A stretch of DNA of 64,000 nt from JAGOEY01 sp017997515 (GTDB lineage Bacteria; Pseudomonadota; Gammaproteobacteria; Burkholderiales; Burkholderiaceae_C). The notes under the pieces were generated by a model. That model was not told the DNA's origin and did not search any database. It saw nothing but the letters and a program-made list of their open reading frames with translations. Position 1 is the stretch's first letter, and every line of letters starts with the position of its first letter. Shown one piece after another: positions 45,667 to 54,983 of the stretch. The stretch lies in assembly GCA_026314275.1 (NCBI GenBank), contig CP111109.1, positions 1,488,001 through 1,552,000 on the forward strand, written 5' to 3'. The translations under genes were made by a program, and so were the position numbers.

Positions 45667-46578
45667 TTACACCGTCAGCGCCCGCGCGGCCGCCTGTGTG
45701 AGTGCGCTGCTGAGGGCATCCAGGACGTCCGACTCCAGGTTCCAGCAGTGCCAGTACAGCGGCACGGCCAGGGTGTGGCCGGGGGCGAGGTTGACCAGCT
45801 CACCCGTCTCCAGCGGTGCACGCGCCATGTGTTCGGGCAGCACACTTGCACCCCAGTCGGCCAACACGGCGCGCAGCTGGCCTTCGGAGCTGGGCACAAA
45901 CAGCTGGCGCAGGCTGACCCGTTTGAGCCCAAACACCTGGCCGATAAATTCGCTCTGGATACCGTCCTTGCGGTTGAACGCGATGAACGGCACGCCACGG
46001 AAGTTGTGCGCCGTCAGCCCGCCGGGCAGCTGGCTCTGGGCAAACCCGGTGCTGGCCACCGCCACGTAGTGCATGGCCCCCAGCGGCACCACCTTGCAGC
46101 CGCGCAGCGCGGGCTTGAGGGTGGTGACACAACCAATCACCTGGCCCGAGCGCAGCCATTCCTGGGTGAAGTTCTGGTCGTCGGTGATGATCTCCAGCGG
46201 CAGGCCACCACGCACCAGCGCGCCGACGGCTGGCATGGCCCAGGTGGCGATGCTGTCGGCGTTGATGGCGATGGAGATACGTTCCTCCTCACGTGCGCCG
46301 CCCTGGGTGTGGGGTGCCAGCTCCTGCAGGTCACGCTCCAGGTCGGCACGCAGCAGGCGCAGCTGTTTGGTGTGTTTGAGCAGCAGTTGCCCAGCCGAGG
46401 TGGCCTTGAGCGGGCGGCTGCGCACGATGAGCACCGAGCCCGCCTGCGCCTCCAGCGCGCGCAAACGCTGCGACACGGCCGACTGCGTCACGTTCAGGCG
46501 CTGGGCGGCGCGCTCGAAGCCGCCCTCTTCCACGATGGCAGCCAGGCACTCCAGGGCGGCAGGGTCAAAGGTGCTCAT
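45667..46578 (-). CDS. LysR-family regulator of the ArgP/LysG type
   Basis: The product is 303 aa. The N-terminus DPAALECLAAIVEEGGFERA and the recognition helix TQSAVSQRLRALE are typical of ArgP, and NADSIATWAMPA is the conserved start of its effector domain. ArgP/LysG proteins respond to lysine or arginine and control amino-acid export and metabolism. It is divergent from dadA, with a 90-base shared promoter region. Confidence 0.88.
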   Translation of the reverse strand: MSTFDPAALECLAAIVEEGGFERAAQRLNVTQSAVSQRLRALEAQAGSVLIVRSRPLKATSAGQLLLKHTKQLRLLRADLERDLQELAPHTQGGAREEERISIAINADSIATWAMPAVGALVRGGLPLEIITDDQNFTQEWLRSGQVIGCVTTLKPALRGCKVVPLGAMHYVAVASTGFAQSQLPGGLTAHNFRGVPFIAFNRKDGIQSEFIGQVFGLKRVSLRQLFVPSSEGQLRAVLADWGASVLPEHMARAPLETGELVNLAPGHTLAVPLYWHCWNLESDVLDALSSALTQAAARALTV

Positions 46579-46668
46579 GGCAGGACGCTTCTATTGGATG
46601 TGCTGATAGTCGGGCTGTTAGTTTAATTTTTCTTTCGCAAAAAAGGCGCTTCCCCGACACTGCACACC

Positions 46669-47994
46669 ATGAAAACCATTGTTTTGGGCGCAGGCATCAT
46701 CGGCATCAGCACGGCGTGGCACCTGCTGCAGCGCGGGCACGAGGTCACCGTGGTGGACCGCCAACCCGACGCGGCGCTGGAGACCAGTTTTGGCAACGCC
46801 GGGCAGATTTCGGTGAGTTACTGCGAGCCCTGGGCCAACCGCGACGCGCCGCTGAAAGCGCTGAAGTGGATGTTCGACAAAGAGGCTCCGCTGCTGTTTC
46901 GCCCGCAACTCGACTGGCAGCAATGGCGGTGGGGCCTGCAGTTTCTGGCGCAGTGCAACGACGCGGCGTTCGAGCGCAACGTGCAGCAGATCGTGGCGCT
47001 GGGCGCGTACAGCCACACCGCACTCAAAGACGTGGTGCAGGCCACCGGCATTGACTACCACCGGCTGGAGCGCGGCATCGCCCATTTCTATACCGACGCC
47101 AAAGCCTTTGATGCCGCCGCGCACGCGTCGGAGCTGATGCGCCAATACGGCGTGGAGCGGCGGATGGTCAGCCGCGACGAGTTGCTGCAGATCGAGCCCG
47201 CGTTCCGCAGCTACGGCGCAAACATCGCGGGCGGCACCTACACCCGCAGCGACGAAAGCGGCGACGCCCGCCAGTTCACCCAGGCGCTGGCCCGGCGCTG
47301 CGCCGAGCGGGGCGCGCAGTTTCTTTACGGCCACGACATTGTGCGGCTGGAGAAAGCCGGAAATGCTATTGATTCGATAGCTGTACGCGCACATGGATCG
47401 GGCGCTGGAGGCCCAAAAGACCTTAAAAAACTGGTCGCAGACGCCTATGTGGCTGCCTGCGGCTCCTACACCGCGCCGCTGCTGCGCAGCGTGGGGGTAG
47501 ACCTGCCGATCTACCCCGGCAAGGGCTACAGTGCCACCTTCCCGCTGCTGCGCCCGGACGACGCACCGCAGGTCTCCACCATCGACGACGGCCGCAAGAT
47601 CGCCATGACACGTATGGGCGACGTGCTGCGGGTGGCGGGCACCATCGAGCTGGGCGGTTTTGACCTGTCGCTCGACAACCCGGTGGCCCGCGCACGCTGC
47701 CACATGCTGTCGCGCCGCATCGAGGAAATCCTGCCCGGCGTGTGCGACACCCGCACCCCGGAAGAAGGCGGCAACCCGCAGTACTGGTGCGGCCTGCGCC
47801 CCGCCACCCCGACCAACATCCCCTTCATCGGCCGCACGAAGGTGGGCAAACTCTGGGTCAACGCTGGCCACGGCACGCTGGGCTGGACCCATGGTGCGGG
47901 CTCCGGCAAGGCGCTGGCGGAACTGATGGGAGGTGCCATGCCGCAGATGGCGAGCGGCAAGGACGGCAAGGGGTTTGGGTTCCTCGGCTACTGA
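46669..47994 (+). CDS. dadA: D-amino acid dehydrogenase small subunit DadA, with an in-frame repeat insertion
   Basis: The product is 441 aa. IVLGAGIIGISTAWHLLQRG binds FAD; GQISVSYCEPWANRDAP, PIYPGKGYSATFPL and GWTHGAGSGKALAELM are DadA signatures. It oxidises D-amino acids to 2-oxo acids and passes electrons to the membrane quinone pool. Residues ~232-254 (NAIDSIAVRAHGSGAGGPKD) are encoded by an R1 repeat inserted without breaking the frame, so the protein is about 23 residues longer than expected. The divergent ArgP-like gene may regulate it. Confidence 0.92.
   Translation: MKTIVLGAGIIGISTAWHLLQRGHEVTVVDRQPDAALETSFGNAGQISVSYCEPWANRDAPLKALKWMFDKEAPLLFRPQLDWQQWRWGLQFLAQCNDAAFERNVQQIVALGAYSHTALKDVVQATGIDYHRLERGIAHFYTDAKAFDAAAHASELMRQYGVERRMVSRDELLQIEPAFRSYGANIAGGTYTRSDESGDARQFTQALARRCAERGAQFLYGHDIVRLEKAGNAIDSIAVRAHGSGAGGPKDLKKLVADAYVAACGSYTAPLLRSVGVDLPIYPGKGYSATFPLLRPDDAPQVSTIDDGRKIAMTRMGDVLRVAGTIELGGFDLSLDNPVARARCHMLSRRIEEILPGVCDTRTPEEGGNPQYWCGLRPATPTNIPFIGRTKVGKLWVNAGHGTLGWTHGAGSGKALAELMGGAMPQMASGKDGKGFGFLGY
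47362..47433. repeat. Dispersed hairpin repeat R1, copy 9, inside dadA
   Basis: AATGCTATTGATTCGATAGC, TGTACGCGCACATGGATCGG, GCGCTGGAGGCCCAAAAGAC matches copy 8 (42946-43003) in order and spacing but lies in the dadA coding region and is translated. Confidence 0.82.
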
Positions 47995-48135
47995 GTGCCG
48001 CGGAGGGTGTGGCCCCTCCACCAGCCCATACTGCTGCGAAAGAAGTTCGCACACGGGCACGACTCCGGCTTACATTTACGATACAGGTTTGCGCGCACCG
48101 CCATCCGGCGCACCCGCAAGCCGAGGAGCAACACC

Positions 48136-48861
48136 ATGGTGAACGAATTGATAGCCTACTGTGGCCCCGCCGCCGTACCCGAGGACGTGTGGCTGCGCTG
48201 GAACACCGACCCGGTGCTGATCGCCGCGCTGGCCGCATTGGCATATGGCGTGGCCCGTCGCGCGACGCATAAAAACGCGGGTTGGGCTGCGATCGCGCTG
48301 ATGGCCGTGGTGTTTATCTCGCCGCTGTGTGCGCTGTCGTCGGCCCTGTTCTCGGTGCGTGTGCTGCACCACGTCATCCTGGTCAGTGCCGCAGCACCGC
48401 TGCTGGCGCTGGCGTTCCCGCAGCGGCGCGCCGGGGTGGTGCCGCTGGCACTGCTGGTGGCGGCCCACGCGGTGGCCCTGTGGGTCTGGCACGCGCCCGG
48501 GCCGTATGCCTGGGGGCTGGCCACGGTGCCTGGCTACTGGCTGATGCAACTCACGCTGCTGGGCAGCGCCTGGTGGATGTGGCGCGCCATTCTCGCCAAC
48601 ACCACCCCCAACGGCAGCGCACTGGTTGCGCTGGCCGTGACGGTGGGGCAGATGGGTTTGCTGGGTGCTCTGATCGTGTTTGCGTCGGGGCCGCTGTACC
48701 CGGTGCACTTCGCCAGCACGCTGGAGTGGGGCTTCACCCCGCTGGGCGACCAGCAACTCGCCGGGCTGCTGATGTGGGTGCCCGCCATGCTTCCGTACCT
48801 GGCCACGGGTTTGTGGCTTGCCTGGACGAGTCTGCGTCCCAACACCGAGGTTGCCCTGTGA
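48136..48861 (+). CDS. Cytochrome c oxidase assembly protein (CtaG_2/caa3 type)
   Basis: The product is 241 aa with about seven hydrophobic helices. RVLHHVILVSAAAPLLALAF and HAVALWVWHAPGPY contain the histidines conserved in the CtaG (Bacillus type) family, which helps copper insertion into CuA/CuB oxidases. GAGGAGC precedes the ATG. It is the first gene of the oxidase cluster at 48.1-54.8 kb and overlaps the next gene as GTGA. Confidence 0.85.
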   Translation: MVNELIAYCGPAAVPEDVWLRWNTDPVLIAALAALAYGVARRATHKNAGWAAIALMAVVFISPLCALSSALFSVRVLHHVILVSAAAPLLALAFPQRRAGVVPLALLVAAHAVALWVWHAPGPYAWGLATVPGYWLMQLTLLGSAWWMWRAILANTTPNGSALVALAVTVGQMGLLGALIVFASGPLYPVHFASTLEWGFTPLGDQQLAGLLMWVPAMLPYLATGLWLAWTSLRPNTEVAL

Positions 48862-49370
48862 CTACCGCACTCAAATTTATCCATCTGGCGGCGATTGCCA
48901 TCTGGTCCGGCGGGCTGCTGGCTTTGCCCTTTTTGTTCTGGCAACGCAGGGGGCTGCAGGCCGGGCCTGAGCTGGACCGGCTGCACCGCATCGTGCGCCT
49001 GGTGTATGTGGTGCTGACCTCACCCGCCGCCTTTGTCGCCATCGCCAGCGGCACGGGGCTGATCTTTTTGCAGGCCACGTTTGAAGAGTGGTTCTCGGTG
49101 AAGATGGTGCTGGTGGGCGGCATGGCCATGCTGCACGTGGTGGCGGGGCTGGTGGTGCACCAGCTGTTCTCACCCAAAGGCAGCTTCAGCGGCTTTGCGT
49201 TTGTGACCTTGGCGACCACCTATGCGGTGCTGATCACCGCCATTTTGTGGGTGGTGCTGGCCAAACCGCAGCTCGACTCCAACGCGTTTGCAGCCCACCT
49301 GTTCGAGCCCGGCGCGCTGTCGCGCATCTGGTATCAGTCCTTCGGTGAAACCAGGATACCAATGCCATGA
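48858..49370 (+). CDS. CopD-like/DUF2269-type membrane protein
   Basis: The product is 170 aa starting at GTG 48858, coupled to the preceding gene. It has four hydrophobic helices with conserved histidine/tryptophan positions (FIHLAAIAIWSGGLLALPFL; MLHVVAGLVVHQLF). Such proteins often accompany CtaG and may bind copper or heme; this is inferred. Its last 37 bases overlap the convergent DUF2231 gene. Confidence 0.7.
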   Translation: MTTALKFIHLAAIAIWSGGLLALPFLFWQRRGLQAGPELDRLHRIVRLVYVVLTSPAAFVAIASGTGLIFLQATFEEWFSVKMVLVGGMAMLHVVAGLVVHQLFSPKGSFSGFAFVTLATTYAVLITAILWVVLAKPQLDSNAFAAHLFEPGALSRIWYQSFGETRIPMP

Positions 49371-49843
49371 TCGAACACCAGCTTGCCCCCATGCCAGCCG
49401 GCAAAACCGACCATGACCGACGCCAGCACCGACAACAGCAGGCCGTGCGGCAGCACCGAGACCGGATCGGTCAGGCGCAGGCCCCAATTGGCGCCGGAAA
49501 TGGCCACCAGCGTCATGGCGGCAATGGCGTGCGACCAGCTGGCCTCGTGCAGGCGAATGCCGCGCACCAGCAGCAACTCGGCCGTGCCGATGATGCTGGC
49601 GGCCACACCACTCACGAAGGCCATGCCGGCCGACCAGATGCCCACACGCAGCCAGAACACGTCACCCGACCACCAGTAAATGACGTCAACGCCCAGCGTT
49701 GCGATCACGAAAGCCACCGGAAAATGCACCAGCAACACATGGATGGGGTGGCCCACGATCGCCACTTTCGAACCGACATCGAGCCGCTCCAGCTCCAGCT
49801 GAACCGCGCTGGGGGCGGGAATGGGGGTGGGGGTTTTGGCCAT
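49334..49843 (-). CDS. DUF2231-domain membrane protein
   Basis: The product is 169 aa with four hydrophobic helices. GHPIHVLLVHFPVAFVIATL is the DUF2231 hallmark, with two histidines in the first helix. The family is commonly linked to cytochrome oxidase or c-type cytochrome genes and may bind heme. It is on the opposite strand within the oxidase cluster and divergent from coxB. Confidence 0.8.
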   Translation of the reverse strand: MAKTPTPIPAPSAVQLELERLDVGSKVAIVGHPIHVLLVHFPVAFVIATLGVDVIYWWSGDVFWLRVGIWSAGMAFVSGVAASIIGTAELLLVRGIRLHEASWSHAIAAMTLVAISGANWGLRLTDPVSVLPHGLLLSVLASVMVGFAGWHGGKLVFDHGIGILVSPKD

Positions 49844-49879
49844 GGGGGGAATCCTTCGCGTGACAAGCGGCATCGGTCT

Positions 49880-50821
49880 ATGAGCCGGTATCGTAGCGCT
49901 TTGCAGGGCAGTTGCGTGCTGGCCGCTGCGGCGGCCTTGTCCGGTTGCGCCGGGCCCCTGTCCACACTGACGCCGGGCGGCCCGGCCGGGGCGTCGATCG
50001 CAACGATGTGGTGGGTCATGCTGGGCGGCGCCACAGTGCTGTTTTTGCTGGTGATGGGCCTGTTCTGGCTGGTCATGCGGCGCCCGGCATGGGCGGCGCG
50101 GGTCAGCCCGGGGCGCTGGATTGTGTGGGGCGGGCTGGTGCTGCCAAGTGTGGTGCTGGCACCCCTGATTGCCTATGCGCTGGTGACCGGTGAGCGCCTG
50201 CTGCCCTTCGCCAGCAGTGCTCCACAGCAGATCGAGGCCGAGGCCCGGCAGTGGAACTGGACCTTCCGTTACCCCGCCCATGGCGGCGTGGCCACCCACG
50301 ACGTGCTGCTGCTCCCGGTGGGGGTACCGGTGGACATGGTGGTCAGCAGCAAGGATGTGGTGCACTCGTTCTGGGTGCCGCAGTTGGCGGGCAAGGTGGA
50401 CGCCGTGCCCGGGCGCATCAACCGCCTGCGTATCCAGGCGGACAAACCGGGCCGTTACGACGCACTGTGTAATGAATTTTGTGGCACCGGCCACACGGCC
50501 ATGCGCTTCACCGTGGTGGCCTACCAGCCCGAAGATTTCGCCGCAGCGCTGGCACAGGAAGTTGCATCCCACGAGGCAGAAAAAAATGAGCACACCTACC
50601 GCACCGGTCGATTCGATCGAACCCTCACAGCCGCAGCCCACCACCGCGCTGCGGCTACACCGCCAGTTGTCCGCCATCTGGGCCACCGGGCCGGGCTGGC
50701 AGCGGCTGGCTTCGGTGAACCACTCGGTCATTGGCATGCGCATGATGGTGACCTCGTTCGCCTTTTTCCTGATCGCTGGCATCCTGGGCATGCTGATCCG
50801 GGTGCAACTTGCCACGCCTGA
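49880..50821 (+). CDS. Cytochrome c oxidase subunit II, open frame running past its expected end
   Basis: Residues 1-25 form a lipoprotein signal (AAAAALSGC). Two transmembrane helices follow, then the CuA domain: HSFWVPQLAGKVDAVPGR and CNEFCGTGHTAM, which holds the two cysteines, glutamate, histidine and methionine of CuA. No cytochrome c domain follows. The expected end is near 50588, at the ATG of coxA. At the A7 tract 50580-50586 the frame lacks a stop and continues for ~78 codons inside coxA. With A8 it would end in TGA overlapping the coxA ATG. I suspect an indel or base-calling error. Confidence 0.85.
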   Translation: MSRYRSALQGSCVLAAAAALSGCAGPLSTLTPGGPAGASIATMWWVMLGGATVLFLLVMGLFWLVMRRPAWAARVSPGRWIVWGGLVLPSVVLAPLIAYALVTGERLLPFASSAPQQIEAEARQWNWTFRYPAHGGVATHDVLLLPVGVPVDMVVSSKDVVHSFWVPQLAGKVDAVPGRINRLRIQADKPGRYDALCNEFCGTGHTAMRFTVVAYQPEDFAAALAQEVASHEAEKNEHTYRTGRFDRTLTAAAHHRAAATPPVVRHLGHRAGLAAAGFGEPLGHWHAHDGDLVRLFPDRWHPGHADPGATCHA

Positions 50822-53144
50822 GTCAGCCTTCATGGGCGCGGAGACCTACAACCAGGTCTTCACCATGCATGGCTCGATGATGATGTTCCTCTTTGCCATC
50901 CCGATGGTGGAGAGTTTTGCGGTGTACCTGACGCCCAAAATCCTGGGCACACGCGACTTTGCCTTCCCACGGCTCACAGCGTACGGCTACTGGTGTTACC
51001 TGTTCGGGGCCACCATCCTGACCGTGTCACTGATCGCCCAGGTAGCCCCCAACGGCGGCTGGTTCATGTACACACCGCTGAGCTCGAACGTCTTCAACCC
51101 CGGCATGAATTCCGATATCTGGCTGCTGGGCGTGACCTTTGTGGAAATCTCGGCGCTGTCGCTGGCGGTCGAGATTGTGGTGTCGGTGCTGAAGATGCGC
51201 GCGCCCGGCATGTCGCTCGACCGCATGCCGATCTTCGCCTGGTACATCCTGGTCACGGCGCTGATGATGCTGGTGGCGTTTCCGCCGCTGATCCTCGGCG
51301 CGATCCTGCTGGAGGTCGAGCGCGCCTTTGGCCTGCCGTTCTTCGACCCCACACGCGGCGGCGACCCGCTGCTGTGGCAGCACCTGTTCTGGCTGTTTGG
51401 CCACCCGGACGTGTACATCATCTTCCTGCCCATGGCGGCGGTGCTGTCCACCATCATTCCGGTCTTTGCAGGCAGGCCGCTGGTGGGTTACCGGGCGTCC
51501 GTGGTGGCAATCATTGCGGTGGGTTTCCTGAGTTTTGGCCTCTGGGTGCACCACATGTTCACGGTGGGTATCCCGCATCTGGCGCTGGCGTTCTTCTCGG
51601 CCGCATCGGCCATTTTGGGTATCCCCACAGCGCTGCAGATTTTTGCCTGGCTCGCCACACTGGCCCACGGCAAACCGCGCTGGAGCCTGCCCATGCTCTA
51701 CGTGTTTGGCTTCTTCTTCGTTTTTGTCTGTGGTGGCCTGACCGGCATCATGCTGGCCATGGTGCCGTTCGACTGGCAGGCACACGACACCTATTTCGTC
51801 GTGGCCCACCTGCACTACGTTGTGGCCGGTGCGCTGGCGTTCCCCATGCTGGCCGGGATGTACTACTGGCTGCCGCTGCTGACCGGGCGCACCACCGTGC
51901 GGGGCCTGTCCACCCTGGCGTTCTGGCTGGTTTTCGTGGGCTTTAACCTGACCTTCTTCATGATGCACCTGACCGGGCTGATGGGCATGCCACGGCGGGT
52001 CTACACCTTCTATGGCGACGAGGGCTGGAACTGGCTCAACCTGCTGTCGTCGGTGGGCAGCTTCATCATGACCATCGGCTTCGCGCTGGTGGTGATCGAC
52101 CTCATCGTGCAGCTGCGCTACGGCCGTCGTGTGCGGCGCGACCCGTGGAAAGCGGCCACCCTGGAATGGGCCATGCCGATCCCGCCCCAGCCCTATGCGT
52201 TTGCCTCAATCCCCCACTTCGACACCGCCACCGAACGCGCAGCCCCTGGCGACACCGCACTCTCGCTGGCGCGTGGTGAGGGTTATCTGGGCTTCACCCG
52301 CAACGGCTGGCCAGAAGCGCTGGGCGTGCACATCACCAGCGGCAAACCCGAGCAGCTGATCGTGCTGCCGCAACCCACCTACCTGCCCCTGGTCACCGCC
52401 ATTGCCACAGTAGCCGTGGTGCTGGCCTTTCTGTTCAAGTTCTACCTGCTGGCGATCTTGGTGACAGTGGTCATCGCCGGGCTGTTTATCTATGGCGGCC
52501 AAAGCGCGGGCCATACACGTGACTACGGCCCGCTGCCCATTGGCCGCGGCATCAGCGTGCCACCCCACACCGAGGTGGCGAGCACACCACCCTGGATGGC
52601 GATGGTGTGCACCTTGGTGGCCGACGGAACCCTGTTTGCCTCGCTGGTGTTTGGCACCTTCTACCTCTGGTTGGCTGCACCCAACTGGCCCTCGGCGGTG
52701 GCATTCAACCCGAACCGCATCCTCGCGCTGGGTGTGCTGGCCGGGCTGGTGGTGGCGGCCATGGCGGCACGCCGTGCGCTGCGTGCCCTGGTGACGGGGG
52801 GCAAACCACAGGGCTGGATCGCCCTGGCCATGCTGTCGCTGGTGCTGGCAATTGCAGCCGTGGTGGGGCTGATTGGCGGCGTCATCCCGCACCCGCGTGA
52901 ACATGCGCTGGGTGCCACCGCCGCTGCGCTGCTGAGTTACATCGCAGTACATGCAGGCATCGGGCTGCTGTTCCTCACCAGCAACCTGCTGCGCATCCGG
53001 GCGGGCATGGTGTCAGCACTGCGCCATACCGATCTGCGGCTGACCCGGCTGTGGCTGGCGTTCACCGCGGTCACCGGTGCCATTGCGCTGGCGCTGGTGT
53101 TGGCACTGCCCTCACTGGTGTCGATCATGGGAGCACAAGCATGA
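50586..53144 (+). CDS. Fused cytochrome c oxidase subunits I and III
   Basis: The product is 852 aa. Subunit I spans ~1-560: MHGSMMMFLFAIPMVESFAV (heme a ligand), FGHPDVYI (CuB/tyrosine), HHMFTVGIPH (CuB histidines), VAHLHYVV (heme a3/a ligands). From ~655 a subunit III domain follows (MAMVCTLVADGTLFASLVFG; AVHAGIGLLFLTSNLLR). It is the catalytic core reducing O2 to water with proton pumping. The start at ATG 50586 was chosen by family length. The stop overlaps the next ATG. Confidence 0.92.
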   Translation: MSTPTAPVDSIEPSQPQPTTALRLHRQLSAIWATGPGWQRLASVNHSVIGMRMMVTSFAFFLIAGILGMLIRVQLATPESAFMGAETYNQVFTMHGSMMMFLFAIPMVESFAVYLTPKILGTRDFAFPRLTAYGYWCYLFGATILTVSLIAQVAPNGGWFMYTPLSSNVFNPGMNSDIWLLGVTFVEISALSLAVEIVVSVLKMRAPGMSLDRMPIFAWYILVTALMMLVAFPPLILGAILLEVERAFGLPFFDPTRGGDPLLWQHLFWLFGHPDVYIIFLPMAAVLSTIIPVFAGRPLVGYRASVVAIIAVGFLSFGLWVHHMFTVGIPHLALAFFSAASAILGIPTALQIFAWLATLAHGKPRWSLPMLYVFGFFFVFVCGGLTGIMLAMVPFDWQAHDTYFVVAHLHYVVAGALAFPMLAGMYYWLPLLTGRTTVRGLSTLAFWLVFVGFNLTFFMMHLTGLMGMPRRVYTFYGDEGWNWLNLLSSVGSFIMTIGFALVVIDLIVQLRYGRRVRRDPWKAATLEWAMPIPPQPYAFASIPHFDTATERAAPGDTALSLARGEGYLGFTRNGWPEALGVHITSGKPEQLIVLPQPTYLPLVTAIATVAVVLAFLFKFYLLAILVTVVIAGLFIYGGQSAGHTRDYGPLPIGRGISVPPHTEVASTPPWMAMVCTLVADGTLFASLVFGTFYLWLAAPNWPSAVAFNPNRILALGVLAGLVVAAMAARRALRALVTGGKPQGWIALAMLSLVLAIAAVVGLIGGVIPHPREHALGATAAALLSYIAVHAGIGLLFLTSNLLRIRAGMVSALRHTDLRLTRLWLAFTAVTGAIALALVLALPSLVSIMGAQA

Positions 53145-53482
53145 GCGCCCACCCCACCGTGCCTCCCCGCCGTCTGTGGTGGCTGGGCGCAGGCTTCTTC
53201 GTCTGGTGCAGCGCCATCGCCGTGTTGTATGCGCTGCACGCCATCGGCTGCGTCTTCGATTGGCCAACCACCCTTCTGCGCTGGAGCCTGGTGCTGGTGT
53301 TTGCCTTGCACCTGGCCGCCACGGCCTGGCTGTGGTACCGCTTTGCCAAGGCGGGGCCCGACCCGCGTGGCGGCCCCACTAGCCAGTTTTTGCACCAGGC
53401 CATCGTCTGGAGCAGTATCGCGGCCCTGGCCGCCACTGTGCTGACCTTCACCCCTCTTTTGCTGCTGTCCCTATGCCTTTGA
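53141..53482 (+). CDS. Small membrane protein of the oxidase cluster
   Basis: The product is 113 aa with three hydrophobic helices (LWWLGAGFFVWCSAIAVLYA; LLRWSLVLVFALHLAATAWL; AALAATVLTFTPLLLL). It starts inside the coxA stop (ATGA) and overlaps the next gene by 10 bases. It may be a subunit IV-like or assembly protein; no family is recognised. Confidence 0.7.
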   Translation: MSAHPTVPPRRLWWLGAGFFVWCSAIAVLYALHAIGCVFDWPTTLLRWSLVLVFALHLAATAWLWYRFAKAGPDPRGGPTSQFLHQAIVWSSIAALAATVLTFTPLLLLSLCL

Positions 53483-54810
53483 CACCCCGCCTGCGCGACC
53501 TGCTGCGCCACAGCGCCTGGGTGTGTGTCTACCTGCTGTTCATCCTCGCGCCGCTCCTGGTGCTGCTGGTGGGCACCCTGCCGCCAAGCCGTGACTTCTG
53601 GACCGAATTCGCGGTCGCGCTCGGTTACTCGGGCCTGGCCATGATGGGCCTGCAGTTCGGGTTGACGGCGCGCTTTCGCCACGTCACCGCGCCCTGGGGC
53701 GAAGACGTGATCTACCACTTCCACCGCCGCCTGTCGCTGGTGGCAGTGGGCCTGGTGGTGGTGCACCCGCTGATCCTGCTCGCCATTGGCTCCGACAAAC
53801 TGGGCATGCCCGACTCCCTGGCGGACGTGCCGCTGGGCGCGGTAGCAGCTTTCGGCTCGCTCGGCGCACTGGTGGTGCTGGTGGTGACCGCCTTGTGGCG
53901 CGTGCGCTTGCGCATCAGCTACGAACTCTGGCACGCCTCCCACATCGTGCTGGCGCTGGTAGCCGTGGGCGGCGGCCTGGTGCACATGGTGGGCTGGGGC
54001 TTTTACCTGGCCGACCCCTGGAAGCGCGCACTGTGGATCTGCATGGCCGTGTTCTGGCTGGCGCTGCTCTCGTATGTGCGCGTGTTCAAACCCCTGTTCC
54101 AGCTGCGCCGCCCCTACCGTGTCGCTGAAGTTCGCCGCGAGCGTGGCGACACCGTCACGCTGGTGATGCACCCCGAAGGCCACACCGGCTGGCGCTTCAC
54201 GCCGGGCCAGTTTGGCTGGCTGACGCTGTGGGGCAGCCCGTTCAAAATCACCGCCCATCCGTTCTCGTTCTCGTCCAGCGCCGAAGCGCCCGACGGCCGC
54301 GTCGAGATGAGCATCCGCAACCTCGGCGACTTCACCCGGGGGATTGCGCAGGTGCCCGTGGGCCAGCGCGTCTACCTCGACGGCCCCTACGGCGCATTCA
54401 CCATCGGCAACCCGGCTGACATGCATGTGCTGGTGGCCGGCGGCATCGGCATCACCCCCATGATGAGCATGGTGCGCACCCTGGCCGACCGGGGCGACAA
54501 ACGCCCCCTGGTGCTGCTGTATGGCAGCCGCGACTGGGAGTCCATCACCTTTCGCGAAGAGCTGGAACAGCTCAAGGCACGGCTCGACCTGACCGTGGTG
54601 CACGTACTGTCCAACCCACCTCCAGGCTGGACGGGCGAGCAAGGACGCATCACCGCCGACCTGTTCAAACGCCACCTGCCACCCAACTACGACGCCCACG
54701 AATACTTCATCTGCGGCCCCGACCCCATGATGGACGCCATCGAAACTGCACTGGATGCGCTGCAAGTGCCCCGCTCCAAATACCACTCCGAACGCTACAG
54801 CTTTGTGTAG
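53473..54810 (+). CDS. Ferric reductase-like transmembrane flavoprotein
   Basis: The product is 445 aa. Residues ~1-210 form a six-helix ferric-reductase domain with paired histidines (YHFHRRLSLVAVGLVVVHPL; WHASHIVLALVAVGGGLVHM) for two b hemes. Residues ~220-445 are an FAD/NAD(P) module: HPFSFSSS (FAD), GGIGITPMMSMVRTL and FICGPDPMMDAIE (NAD(P)). It would pass electrons from NAD(P)H across the membrane, perhaps reducing copper or iron for the oxidase. Confidence 0.88.
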   Translation: MPLTPRLRDLLRHSAWVCVYLLFILAPLLVLLVGTLPPSRDFWTEFAVALGYSGLAMMGLQFGLTARFRHVTAPWGEDVIYHFHRRLSLVAVGLVVVHPLILLAIGSDKLGMPDSLADVPLGAVAAFGSLGALVVLVVTALWRVRLRISYELWHASHIVLALVAVGGGLVHMVGWGFYLADPWKRALWICMAVFWLALLSYVRVFKPLFQLRRPYRVAEVRRERGDTVTLVMHPEGHTGWRFTPGQFGWLTLWGSPFKITAHPFSFSSSAEAPDGRVEMSIRNLGDFTRGIAQVPVGQRVYLDGPYGAFTIGNPADMHVLVAGGIGITPMMSMVRTLADRGDKRPLVLLYGSRDWESITFREELEQLKARLDLTVVHVLSNPPPGWTGEQGRITADLFKRHLPPNYDAHEYFICGPDPMMDAIETALDALQVPRSKYHSERYSFV

Positions 54811-54883
54811 CCGCCAGCCCCATTCACGAAAATGTTTATGCCCATGAAACATGCAGCCTTAACGCACGGTCTGCGCACCACCC

Positions 54884-54983
54884 CTACCAGCAGACACCAC
54901 GGAGCCGGCTCTGCCAGGCCGCAGGTGTCGCCCTCTGCAAGCGGGATGGCGAGAGCGCAGCGAAGCCTGGGGGTACACCCCTG
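54884..54983 (+). repeat. Dispersed ~100 bp repeat R2, copy 3
   Basis: CAGCAGACACCACGGAGCCG, GCTCTGCCAGGCCGCAGGTG, TCGCCCTCTGCAAGCGGGAT, CGAAGCCTGGGGGTACACCC, close to copies 1 and 2. Confidence 0.8.
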
